From Litorilituus sp. (GTDB taxonomy: Bacteria; Pseudomonadota; Gammaproteobacteria; Enterobacterales; Alteromonadaceae), in the NCBI GenBank assembly GCA_030754235.1, contig JASMAS010000055.1:1-59593 (forward strand): a stretch of 59,593 nucleotides of DNA. Direction: 5' to 3'. Below are positions 1 to 8,415 of this stretch, piece by piece. The notes under the pieces are model-generated. The model had not been told where the DNA came from, made no database searches, and saw only the letters and a list, made by a program, of their open reading frames with translations. A program made the translations under genes and the position numbers. Position 1 is the first letter of the stretch, and every line of letters starts with the position of its first letter.

Positions 1-1964
1 CACTTCTAGAAGATAATACAACTCACATACTGGCAGCAGATTTTGATAAACAAGATTGGATTGAATCAGTCCATGCTTTCTCTGAAGCTTGTGAGTTTTA
101 TCAGGTACACCATATCGTTGAAAAATCTAGAAGTGGTAATGGCGGCCATGTATGGATTTTCTTTGCTCAATCTGTTGAAGCATCAAAAGCAAGAAAGCTA
201 GGTAACGCCTTATTAACTAAAGCAATGGAAATGTATCCTGCTTTGTCGTTCACCTGTTTTGATCGTTTATTTCCAAATCAAGATGTGATGCCAGAAGGTG
301 GTTTTGGTAATTTGATTGCTTTACCGTTGCAACTAACACCAAGAAAGCAAGGGAATAGTATTTTCATTGATAGCTCAGGAACAGCGTATAAAGATCAATG
401 GGCAAAGCTTGCTTCAATAAAGAAAATCGATAACAAACAATTAGATGACTTACTTGATAAAGTGTCATTGTTTGATGACAAAATAAGCGACGAATTAACA
501 GACGCACCATGGAAGAAACTGTCTCATATTAATAGTGACTCTATTACTAATTGCCCTGAAGAAATAACACTAGTCATTGCTGATCAACTTTATATCCCAA
601 TTGACAAACTTCCTGGAAAATTAACATCAAGATTGAAACATTTAGCTGTATTTTCTAACCCCGAATTTTTCAAACGACAAGCGTTAAGATTATCAACGAT
701 TGGCATACCTAGGTATATCTGTGCGGCTCACATTGAAGGGAAGTACTTAATTCTTCCTCGTGGTTGCTTGCAAGATGTGGAATCTAAATTGTCAGAACAA
801 AATATCTTAGTAACTCAAGATGATAAACGTTTTGTCGGTGACAAACTGATCAAGGTCAAATTTACAGGTAAGTTAAAGAGCCAGCAAAATAAAGCTGTTA
901 ATGCATTATTGGGTTCAACGGTCGGTATTCTTGAAGCGTCTACTGGATTTGGAAAAACTGTAACCGCACTCGCGGTGATTGCTAAACGCAAAGTTAATAC
1001 ACTAATTTTGGTGCATAGTCGCCAGTTGGCAGAACAATGGCTAGAGCGTATCAAAGTGTTTATAAAAGATGTTGAAGTTGGTTCGTTACTCGGTGGTAAA
1101 GAGAAACTAACTTATCAGATTGATGTTGCTACTTATCAAAGCATGGTTAGCCGTAATGGCATAGATATCAAGCCATATATTGAAAAATACGGTCAGATCA
1201 TTATTGATGAATGTCACCATTTACCAGCATCAAATTATGAAAGCTTAATCAAATCTTGTCATGCTAAGTTTATTCACGGGTTTACCGCGACACCAAAACG
1301 ACAAGATGGCTTAGAAAAGTTGATGATGTTTCAATTAGGTAACATTGTATATAAAGGCATTAAATCTACGGTAATGTTAAACCAGCAAGTTATCGTTACT
1401 GAAACATCAACAAACTTTCCTGAAAAATGGCTAGAACCTGAATCTAAACCTCATATTTCTCAGGTTTATAAACACTTAGTACAATGCCAAGAACGAAATC
1501 AGAATATAGTAAATGATATAATTGCTGCTGTAACAGACAAACGCGCAGTGATGGTTTTGACTGAAAGAAAAGAACATATTGAATTGTTATCAGAAATGCT
1601 TACGCAGGCTGGTTTGTCAGTTGTAGAACTACATGGCTCCATATCTACTAAACAGCGTAAAGAACGCATAGCAAAACTTGAAGATAACAAAGACCTAGCA
1701 AATGATAAGCAAGTTATTTTGGCTACTGGTAAATATGTTGGTGAAGGCTTTGATATGCCTTATTTAGATACTTTGTTTATTACTTTACCTATTGCGTGGA
1801 AAGGAATACTTGCTCAATATGCTGGTCGTATCGGGCGAGAATGGAGCAATAAGCACTCTGTTCAAGTTTATGATTATCTAGATAACTTTCCAACACTTAA
1901 ACGCATGTTTTCAAAAAGAGAAAAGGGTTATAAAGCTCTGGGCTATGAAGTCACCTTTCGATAA
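1..1964 (+). CDS. Primase-helicase fusion, TOTE-type (5' end outside window)
   Basis: The frame is open from base 3, so the gene starts before the window. The first residues carry archaeo-eukaryotic primase signatures: an acidic AADFD motif, then SRSGNGGHVWIFF, which fits the sxH motif, and a GFGNLIALPLQ segment typical of primases in TOTE-type conflict proteins. A superfamily 2 DEAD/DEAH helicase follows, with Walker A TGFGKT (about 946-963), DECHH as motif II, FTATPKR as motif III and QYAGRIGRE as motif VI. The visible part is about 654 codons. A likely role is nucleotide polymerisation coupled to DNA or RNA unwinding, in defence or in a mobile element. The upstream part and any partner genes cannot be seen. 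Domain names are recognised from motifs; function is inferred. Confidence 0.8.
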   Translation, partial: LLEDNTTHILAADFDKQDWIESVHAFSEACEFYQVHHIVEKSRSGNGGHVWIFFAQSVEASKARKLGNALLTKAMEMYPALSFTCFDRLFPNQDVMPEGGFGNLIALPLQLTPRKQGNSIFIDSSGTAYKDQWAKLASIKKIDNKQLDDLLDKVSLFDDKISDELTDAPWKKLSHINSDSITNCPEEITLVIADQLYIPIDKLPGKLTSRLKHLAVFSNPEFFKRQALRLSTIGIPRYICAAHIEGKYLILPRGCLQDVESKLSEQNILVTQDDKRFVGDKLIKVKFTGKLKSQQNKAVNALLGSTVGILEASTGFGKTVTALAVIAKRKVNTLILVHSRQLAEQWLERIKVFIKDVEVGSLLGGKEKLTYQIDVATYQSMVSRNGIDIKPYIEKYGQIIIDECHHLPASNYESLIKSCHAKFIHGFTATPKRQDGLEKLMMFQLGNIVYKGIKSTVMLNQQVIVTETSTNFPEKWLEPESKPHISQVYKHLVQCQERNQNIVNDIIAAVTDKRAVMVLTERKEHIELLSEMLTQAGLSVVELHGSISTKQRKERIAKLEDNKDLANDKQVILATGKYVGEGFDMPYLDTLFITLPIAWKGILAQYAGRIGREWSNKHSVQVYDYLDNFPTLKRMFSKREKGYKALGYEVTFR

Positions 1965-2352
1965 CCTTTAACTAATTTCCCCTTTCTAACTTAGCAATTT
2001 AACCTAGACATTATTAGCATTTGTATATATTGTATTTGTATACCTGCGATTTATCGCAGCCCTTGCTATGCATGGATTTCTTAGTCTGGCGTTGAAGATC
2101 TAGTCGTTAGCTTGCAAACGCTATGAAGATCTATCTGTTAGTTTGGAAATAGTAGAAAAAGATCTTTGCAAAATCCTCGTAAGTTCTTGAAACTAAATAG
2201 CACAAGATCTAGTTCTTAACTTGGATTAACAGTATTAATATATCGTTTAAAACGTGGTTTACAACGCAACGTTAAATCTAACGATGCTTTACCTATAAAC
2301 GTATTAATTTTTTACGTACAGTAAGCTAGTGATTTAATTAGAGAGACTAGAT
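1965..2352. other. 388-base non-coding gap with repeats
   Basis: This gap lies between the primase-helicase and the tyrosine recombinase. It holds a near-palindrome at 2044-2059 (CTGCGAT, TT, ATCGCAG), the AAGATCT-headed repeats at 2095-2240, and an inverted repeat CGTTA-AATC-TAACG at 2270-2283, about 70 bases before the recombinase start. I see no ORF with a credible start. The hairpin at 2044 lacks a T-run, so it is at most a weak terminator. Confidence 0.6.
2095..2240 (+). repeat. Degenerate AAGATCT-headed iterated repeats
   Basis: AAGATCT occurs at 2095, 2126, 2159 and 2214, so spacings are 31, 33 and 55 bases. Units 1, 2 and 4 share a longer pattern, AAGATCTA followed by roughly GTCGTTAGCTTGCAAA. 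Unit 3 is diverged, and its second half resembles a further partial unit. A weaker relative (GGATTTCTTAGTCTGG) precedes unit 1. Irregular spacing and drift rule out a CRISPR. Iterons or recombinase-binding sites for the adjacent gene are the likely options; neither is proven. Confidence 0.55.
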
Positions 2353-3261
2353 ATGACAAAAAGTTATTCACAACAACAGTCTGCATCAGACGTTTACATA
2401 TTGTCATTACAGTCAAAACAAAGTCGTGTCACCATGACATCTATGCTTAATGTGATTACCCATAAACTAGCAAAGAAAAAATATCACCACGACATGGACT
2501 GGTCAATTTTACATTATGAAAAAATATTGATGTTACTGGCTGAACTCTCAAGTGAAGGCAAATCTCCTGCCACCATTAATGTTTATTTATCAGCATTAAA
2601 AGGAGTTGCTAAAGAATCTTGGCGCAAAGGGTTAATTACTGTTGAAGCTTACCAGCATATCAAAGAAGTAAAACGCATTAAAGGCACAAGAAGCATTAAA
2701 GGACGCGCACTTGAGTTGAAAGAATTAAACACCCTTATAGACTATTGCATGGCACAAGATGGTGTTATTGCTATGCGAGATGCTGCGGTAATTTCTTTAG
2801 TGTACGGTGCAGGGTTACGACGACATGAAGCTGCAGGTCTTATGTTATCAGATTTAGATGTTAATGAAGGTACGCTGAAAGTTTTGGGTAAAGGTAACAA
2901 AGAACGTGTTAACGCCCTCCATAATCGAAATTTAGATATTATTCATACCTGGTTAGATGAACGAGGTTTAACACCTGGTCCCTTATTTTTAAGGGCGAGA
3001 AAGGGTAATAAATTAGTTAATGAGCCTATTTCAGGGCAAACAATTTATGACATTATCATTAGACGCTATAAAGAAGCGGGTTTGAAACGTTTGACTCCAC
3101 ATGATTTAAGAAGAACGTTTGCAACGAAACTTTTAGAAAACGGAGAAGACGTTTTTCTAGTCCAAGACTTAATGGGACACTCGTCTGTAGAAACCACTAA
3201 AAACTATGATAGACGTGCAGACAGTGCCAAGAAAAAAGCAGCCAAAGCACTACCTTTTTAA
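2353..3261 (+). CDS. Tyrosine recombinase / site-specific integrase
   Basis: This is a 302-residue phage-integrase-family protein with a SAM-like N-terminal DNA-binding domain (about 10-110) and a C-terminal catalytic domain. All expected catalytic residues are visible: R156 in GAGLRRHE, K180 in VLGKGNK, H250 and R253 in HDLRR, H276 in GHSS, and the nucleophile Y285 in NYDRR. It lacks the extra insertion found in integron integrases, so it is XerC/D-like but not IntI. It follows the AAGATCT repeats and is convergent with the next gene, with only 19 bases between them. A natural role is recombination at nearby sites, but no att sites are identified. Confidence 0.9.
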   Translation: MTKSYSQQQSASDVYILSLQSKQSRVTMTSMLNVITHKLAKKKYHHDMDWSILHYEKILMLLAELSSEGKSPATINVYLSALKGVAKESWRKGLITVEAYQHIKEVKRIKGTRSIKGRALELKELNTLIDYCMAQDGVIAMRDAAVISLVYGAGLRRHEAAGLMLSDLDVNEGTLKVLGKGNKERVNALHNRNLDIIHTWLDERGLTPGPLFLRARKGNKLVNEPISGQTIYDIIIRRYKEAGLKRLTPHDLRRTFATKLLENGEDVFLVQDLMGHSSVETTKNYDRRADSAKKKAAKALPF

Positions 3262-3280
3262 AAAGATAAGTTGATTGTAA

Positions 3281-4057
3281 TTATTTAGACTTAGACCAAT
3301 TTTGAATTATATCAGCCATTTCACCATTCTTTTGCAGAGCTAAAATGGCCTCATTAATTTTAGCTAAATCATCAACAGTACATGTTTTTTTGCTAAGCAT
3401 TATAAATATGTCGCTTTTATAAACAGGTAAAGGGTGAATTTCAAATTCATTTTGAAGTTTATTTTTTTTAACAAAAGATTGCATGGTTATTGGATCAGCT
3501 AAAAAACCGTCAATATGTCCTTTCATTAACATTTTTACATTTTGCTTAATATCAAGAACACCATTAATACTAGAGATAAACTCAGGTATCGTTTCTAACT
3601 TTTGATATTCTTCACCATAGTAATAACCATTTTCCACGCCAATAAGATACTTGCTACCAATTAAGTCAGAGAGTTTAGTCAAATGGATAGTTTGCTTAGT
3701 GCCCTTTTTTACAAACAAATTAACAATCTCCTCACGGTAAGGTAATGAAAAATAAGCGGTTTCCCCTCTGCTTTCGGTAAAGGACGCACCGAAAGCTATG
3801 TCTGTCATACCACTTTTTATATACATTAAATGACGTTGCCAAGGTAACTCAAAATATGAAATAGACATGTTAGCTTTCTTAGAAATCAAATTAAAAACTT
3901 CTATGTCTAAACCCGTAAGTACATTATTTTTATTAGTAAATTGATAGGGATACCAAAGCTCCCAGCCAACTGAAAACTCTTTACTATGTAAAGGAAAAAT
4001 TAAAAGAAAACTAAGGCCAATAATTTTAATCGACATTTTAATTTTAGTTAAATTCAT
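3281..4057 (-). CDS. Periplasmic solute-binding protein (SBP family 3)
   Basis: This 258-residue protein has an N-terminal signal peptide (hydrophobic KIIGLSFLLIFPLHS, then KEFSVGWELWYPYQF). The body resembles transporter substrate-binding domains of the amino-acid-binding SBP_bac_3 family, including LTGLDIEVFNLISKKANM and MTDIAFGASFTESRGE. I chose the ATG at 4057 because AAAGG lies 6 bases upstream; a TTG one codon earlier is less likely. No permease or ATPase is adjacent, so it may be a lone periplasmic sensor-like binding protein. It is the last gene of a minus-strand series from pyrC. Its ligand is unknown. Confidence 0.8.
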   Translation of the reverse strand: MNLTKIKMSIKIIGLSFLLIFPLHSKEFSVGWELWYPYQFTNKNNVLTGLDIEVFNLISKKANMSISYFELPWQRHLMYIKSGMTDIAFGASFTESRGETAYFSLPYREEIVNLFVKKGTKQTIHLTKLSDLIGSKYLIGVENGYYYGEEYQKLETIPEFISSINGVLDIKQNVKMLMKGHIDGFLADPITMQSFVKKNKLQNEFEIHPLPVYKSDIFIMLSKKTCTVDDLAKINEAILALQKNGEMADIIQNWSKSK

Positions 4058-4074
4058 CAATGACCTTTTATTTA

Positions 4075-4911
4075 TTATAAAGCGTTTATTTTAAGTACTA
4101 ATGCGGGATCAATCTTTACGTTAAACCAGTTTATACGCCAATCTAAATGTGGTCCTGTTACTCTACCGCTATTACCAACAGCCGCAACAACATCACCTTG
4201 CTTGACATTATCTCCTTGTTTTACATAAGATTTACTTAAGTGTAAAAATGTTGAGCTGACTCCTTGCCCGTGATCTATGATCATGGTACCACCAGAATAA
4301 AACATATCAGGAACCCATAAGAGTACCTTGCCTGATGCAGGGGCTTTTACTGGATCACCTATTTTACCAGCATAGTCTAAACCAAAGTGCGGCCTTTTAG
4401 GAACACCGTTGTATATTCGTTGACTACCGTAAACCCCAGTTATAGTGCCTTTTATTGGTGCGATAAAACCGTTAGCAAAGCTAGTGATATCACTAGAAAT
4501 TTTACGAGCTGCTTTTATTTGTTTATTGTCTTGTTTTGATCTAGCTAGAGCTTCGAGATTTGGCTGCATTATACTTTTTTTAATCCCTTTAATATGTTGT
4601 AACTTATACTCACGCATTTTAGGGATTAAAGTTTTAGTTGATTTACTACCATCAGAAGCCGTAATCACGAGTTGATAATGTGTTTTATCATCACGTGAAA
4701 AACCAAAAACATAGTCCCCTTGGTTAGAAACGGTTAATTGTTTACTGTTCAAAGTCACTTTATTTTCAGGTTTTGTTTTTCCAAGCATTAAACCGCCCTG
4801 CTTTATTTCGCCGGATAATGTAATACTTGGTATTGTTTTAGCCAGGCATATACTTGAATTTAGGCTTATTAAGCTGATTAATCCAATGTGTAGCAATGAT
4901 TTTTTAAACAC
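4075..4911 (-). CDS. M23 family metallopeptidase (LytM-like)
   Basis: This is a secreted or periplasmic peptidoglycan endopeptidase-like protein of 278 residues. A signal peptide precedes a small beta-rich N-terminal region, a basic linker and the LytM domain, with HFGLD as the HxxxD motif and the C-terminal GPHLDWRINW. The start is set at the GTG at 4911: AAAGGAG lies 9 bases before it, and it overlaps the preceding stop by 8 bases. A longer reading from a TTG at 4947 would overlap the upstream gene more and lacks this ribosome site. The usual HxH appears as HLD, so one zinc ligand may be Asp or activity may be altered. Confidence 0.85.
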   Translation of the reverse strand: MFKKSLLHIGLISLISLNSSICLAKTIPSITLSGEIKQGGLMLGKTKPENKVTLNSKQLTVSNQGDYVFGFSRDDKTHYQLVITASDGSKSTKTLIPKMREYKLQHIKGIKKSIMQPNLEALARSKQDNKQIKAARKISSDITSFANGFIAPIKGTITGVYGSQRIYNGVPKRPHFGLDYAGKIGDPVKAPASGKVLLWVPDMFYSGGTMIIDHGQGVSSTFLHLSKSYVKQGDNVKQGDVVAAVGNSGRVTGPHLDWRINWFNVKIDPALVLKINAL

Positions 4912-5788
4912 TGACAATAGCTCCTTTAGCAACACCTTCGTAGGCAATAACTTTTAGAGTAGAATTTGGAAGCTCTTTTTTCAATTGGCGGCCAATATAA
5001 TCAGCGAGTAACTCAACAGTTGAATCGCAATCTACTACTTCTAGTACTTTATTTACAACGGCTATATCAAAGCGCCCCTGCGGTGCTTGATAAGCAAAAA
5101 ATTGGTGATCGGGTGTCATATATTGCTTAGCTTGAGTAGATAATTGAATATCCGCGGCACTAATACGATCATCTTCGCTGGCAATATAAATATCTTTCCA
5201 ACGTTGACACCATTTTCTCTCAAGTTCAGTACTCTTTTTGTCATCAATAAAGAGTTGAATTTTAGATCTATGCCCATGGGCGATACGTTGACAGTTGCCA
5301 TCATGAAGCTTTAGTCCATGGGTATAATGATAAAAGTCACCAGCGATGTGTTCAGGTCTAAGGGTTAAACGTAAACCCTGAACATTTTCTGGCAGTTGCG
5401 CTAGAATGATGTGGTGCAAATAGTCTGTTACGCTATTAATAGAAATAGTTAAACAGTCTATTTGAGCAAAGGCACAACTTGGCGACTGTAAATGATAGCT
5501 TGCTCGTTCACTTAAAAAATCGATTGTTTGGTGATTTTCATGATGTGAAGAGCTTTGCAAAACCAAAGACTTTTCTTGCATCGGAAGTAACAGTTTATGA
5601 TCAACCGCATCATCAATAATCGCCTTAATTTGCTTTTTAACAATAGCAAAATCAAGCACCATAGATTGATCATTCAAACTACCATCAAGTAATACATCTA
5701 CAATCCAACTTTCGCCAACTATACCGCGATGCTTACAAAGATATGAAAAATCAATTACGGTGAGGTCATCTACAAATAATTGCATCAT
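4904..5788 (-). CDS. Two-domain 6-pyruvoyl-tetrahydropterin synthase / QueD-like protein
   Basis: This 294-residue protein appears to be two PTPS-fold halves in tandem. The first (about 1-70) has the typical GSLNDQSMVLDFAIVKK segment but GES where a zinc-binding HGH would be expected. The second (about 130-294) has AHGHRSKIQLF and a late ELLADYIGRQL. Normal QueD is about 120 residues, so this is a long version. The family makes 6-carboxytetrahydropterin for queuosine or related pterins; the substrate here is unproven. It begins 8 bases after the pyrC stop (AAGAG before the first of two ATGs; 5785 is the alternative) and overlaps the M23 gene. Confidence 0.75.
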   Translation of the reverse strand: MMQLFVDDLTVIDFSYLCKHRGIVGESWIVDVLLDGSLNDQSMVLDFAIVKKQIKAIIDDAVDHKLLLPMQEKSLVLQSSSHHENHQTIDFLSERASYHLQSPSCAFAQIDCLTISINSVTDYLHHIILAQLPENVQGLRLTLRPEHIAGDFYHYTHGLKLHDGNCQRIAHGHRSKIQLFIDDKKSTELERKWCQRWKDIYIASEDDRISAADIQLSTQAKQYMTPDHQFFAYQAPQGRFDIAVVNKVLEVVDCDSTVELLADYIGRQLKKELPNSTLKVIAYEGVAKGAIVSV

Positions 5789-5796
5789 CAATACTC

Positions 5797-6852
5797 TTAT
5801 TTCACAGTCCAAGCAATGGTTTCATCGGCGCGAATAGGCACAACTACATCATGACCAAATTTCAATGTTGCTGGTACAGGCCATTCACGTTTGACTAAAA
5901 TAATTTTGTCGGTATTGACAGGTAATTGATAAAACTGAGGACCATTTAAACTGGCAAAAGCTTCTAGCTTATCTAAAGCATTTTCTTGTTCAAACACTTC
6001 AGCATATAACTCAATTGCTGCATGAGCTGTATATGAACCAGCACAACCACAAGCAGACTCTTTAGCGTGTTTAGCATGGGGTGCAGAGTCGGTCCCTAAG
6101 AAAAATTTTGCGTCACCACTGGTGGCAGCTTCAATTAACGCTTGCTGATGGATGTTGCGCTTTAATATAGGCAAACAAAAGTAATGGGGGCGAATGCCGC
6201 CAACTAACATATGATTTCGGTTATATAATAAATGATGAACAGTAATGGTTGCTGCAACGTTACTTGAAGCGGCTTTAACAAAATCAACAGCATTTTTAGT
6301 AGTAATATGTTCAAGAACAACCTTTAAATCTGGGTAATTGGCTGTTAACGGTGCCAATATGGTATCGATAAATACCTGTTCTCTGTCGAAAATATCAATG
6401 TCATCACTGGTCACTTCGCCGTGTATAAGTAATGGCATTTCAACTCGTTGCATTGCTGAAAAAACATCTTTTAAGTTGGCTACATCCGTAACACCAGAAG
6501 ATGAGTTAGTAGTGGCACCAGCTGGATATAATTTAGCAGCATAAACTAAACCGGAAGCTTTTGCTTCTTCAATGTCTTTCGCGCGTGTATTGTCTGTTAA
6601 ATAAAGAACCATCAGAGGCTTAAAGTGAGCGCTTGGTGCTGAAGCCATTATTCTGTTGTAGTAGCTTGTTGCTAATGCAGTATTTGTGACCGGTGGAACC
6701 AAATTTGGCATAACAACAGCGCGGCCAAAATAACGACTAATATCTTTAACGGTATTGGCTAGCACTTCACCATCACGTAAGTGTACATGCCAGTCATCGG
6801 GGCGAATAATAGTCAGTGATTGTTCAGTGGTATTTGCCGTTTCTTGGATCAT
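5797..6852 (-). CDS. pyrC: Dihydroorotase, class II
   Basis: This enzyme cyclises N-carbamoyl-aspartate to dihydroorotate, the third step of pyrimidine synthesis. It is 351 residues (E. coli PyrC is 348). The N-terminal metal-binding HxH is H22/H24 in [11 protein letters not shown]. The lysine that is carbamylated in this family is K107 in [20 protein letters not shown] and [14 protein letters not shown] supply further metal ligands and the catalytic Asp. It is first in a minus-strand series with the PTPS-like and M23 genes. The upstream gap to yejK is 126 bases and should hold its promoter. Confidence 0.97.
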   Translation of the reverse strand: MIQETANTTEQSLTIIRPDDWHVHLRDGEVLANTVKDISRYFGRAVVMPNLVPPVTNTALATSYYNRIMASAPSAHFKPLMVLYLTDNTRAKDIEEAKASGLVYAAKLYPAGATTNSSSGVTDVANLKDVFSAMQRVEMPLLIHGEVTSDDIDIFDREQVFIDTILAPLTANYPDLKVVLEHITTKNAVDFVKAASSNVAATITVHHLLYNRNHMLVGGIRPHYFCLPILKRNIHQQALIEAATSGDAKFFLGTDSAPHAKHAKESACGCAGSYTAHAAIELYAEVFEQENALDKLEAFASLNGPQFYQLPVNTDKIILVKREWPVPATLKFGHDVVVPIRADETIAWTVK

Positions 6853-6978
6853 AATGCTTCCAGTTTTATCCTTTATCTAGTTAAGTTAGATTTACTGTTA
6901 AGTATTTAACTTATTGATTTTTATATGTGTACGTGGTTACGTGTTACTATTTTTATGTGTAAAGCCACTTATGATATG

Positions 6979-8064
6979 CTAATTAATACTGTCATCACTT
7001 TGTTCTGTTGCTAACAGCGCTAATAGTTGTTCTTTTAAATTGGGTGGCACTTTAAAAATGGTAATTGAGTCATTATGACTATTATAAACCACATCTTGAC
7101 CAAAGTGACTACGTTCAAAACTTAAACTTATGCCATTGCCATAACCTGAATATTTGGTGATTTTATTAACAACGGTTTGATCATGAGGAAAAGATTCCTC
7201 AAGAGGATAAGATTGCTGTTGGCAAAATTGATAGAAGTCTTGCTCATTACCATTGACATCTGTGGTTGTGTGGCCAATAACTGCGCCAACTTCTTGCATT
7301 GAGACATCTTGAGCGTTGATTTTTTGCTCTTTACAATAATTGAGTAACTCTTTGCGAGTCTGCTGTTTTTCACCAGCATCAAGTTGGTTTACCGCAACAT
7401 AGTCTTCTACTGCTTGTACTAAGGTTTGTGTTTGCTCTTTTGCATCTAAGCCTTCTTCGCAACCTAAAAAATCTAAAAAGAAGTCAGATACTTTTCGACC
7501 TGCTCGCCCTTTAATAAATGAGATATAGCGATTACCACTTGCATTTTGTTGATAATCAAATAAATCGATGCGTGCGGCTAACTGTAATTTGTTGGTATCA
7601 AGGTGTTGATCTGCAGAAATATTAAGTTCGCCATCGACACTGTAATGCTCAGATACAGGGATCACGGCAACGAGAATGTACCTTCCCCCCATGTACTCAT
7701 AATGACATACAACAAGATAGCCACTTTCCTCAATATCATATTTTTCAATCTCATTTTTTAAGGTATTAGCTGCTTGAATGCTAAATTGATAGAAACTTTG
7801 GCTTTCACCTAAATAACTTTCCATTAAATCAACAAAGCGCGCTGCATTAGTCCCATCCATTGAAGGATCAGGTGTAGGTAAATCGCCAAAGCTGCCATAA
7901 GCTTTAGCCCCTTTGCCGTTATAAATTGTATGTAGGCCATCTACAAAGGCGGTAATTTTTGCATCTTTGTCTATTTCTTCAGGGCCAAGGCGTAAATTAA
8001 TTTCCCCCGATGTGTCTTTATTAGAAATAAAATGTAATGCGATATTCGAAATGATTAAACTCAT
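6979..8064 (-). CDS. yejK: Nucleoid-associated protein YejK/NdpA
   Basis: This is a 361-residue member of the 37-kDa nucleoid-associated protein family (E. coli YejK, 335). The start MSLIISNIALHFI, the AKAYGSFGD block, and YISFIKGRAGRKVSDFFLDFLGCEEG are diagnostic. It binds DNA non-specifically in the nucleoid, and its cellular role is not well defined. It diverges from yejL-yejM across an 85-base gap that must hold both promoters. This divergent yejK / yejLM arrangement is conserved in gammaproteobacteria. Confidence 0.95.
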   Translation of the reverse strand: MSLIISNIALHFISNKDTSGEINLRLGPEEIDKDAKITAFVDGLHTIYNGKGAKAYGSFGDLPTPDPSMDGTNAARFVDLMESYLGESQSFYQFSIQAANTLKNEIEKYDIEESGYLVVCHYEYMGGRYILVAVIPVSEHYSVDGELNISADQHLDTNKLQLAARIDLFDYQQNASGNRYISFIKGRAGRKVSDFFLDFLGCEEGLDAKEQTQTLVQAVEDYVAVNQLDAGEKQQTRKELLNYCKEQKINAQDVSMQEVGAVIGHTTTDVNGNEQDFYQFCQQQSYPLEESFPHDQTVVNKITKYSGYGNGISLSFERSHFGQDVVYNSHNDSITIFKVPPNLKEQLLALLATEQSDDSIN

Positions 8065-8149
8065 AGTTATGCTGCTATCTAATAGTATATTGTTCAGGCA
8101 TTTGATAAACTAGGAAAATTATATTTATCATCAGCAATTAAGTGTCATT

Positions 8150-8368
8150 ATGCCTATTGTATCTAAATACTCCAACGAACGTGTTGAAAAAATTATTCAA
8201 GAATTAATGGATGTACTTGTAAAAGAGTCTGCTTCTCCAGATTTAGCCTTAATGTGTTTAGGAAACACAATTACCAATGTAATCAGTCAAATTCCTGAAA
8301 GCAAACAAACTACTATTGTAGACAATTTTACTACTGCTTTAAAACAATCTATTGTAAAAACTCACTAA
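8150..8368 (+). CDS. yejL: YejL family protein (DUF1414)
   Basis: This small 72-residue protein has [19 protein letters not shown] at the start and [15 protein letters not shown] in the middle, as in E. coli YejL (75 residues). The fold is all-helical and the function is unknown. It is 47 bases upstream of yejM and on the same strand, so the two are probably co-transcribed, as in E. coli. Confidence 0.93.
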   Translation: MPIVSKYSNERVEKIIQELMDVLVKESASPDLALMCLGNTITNVISQIPESKQTTIVDNFTTALKQSIVKTH

Positions 8369-8415
8369 TTCCTCAAATATTTTATAATTTACTTAACAAA
8401 GAAGAATAAAAATTA

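Noticed and set aside
2095..2240. CRISPR array
   Set aside because: The repeat units are degenerate, the spacing is irregular (31, 33, 55), and no cas genes are present.
2353..3261. Integron integrase (IntI)
   Set aside because: It lacks the extra domain between catalytic boxes that defines IntI, and it lies 55 kb from the cassette array on the opposite end.
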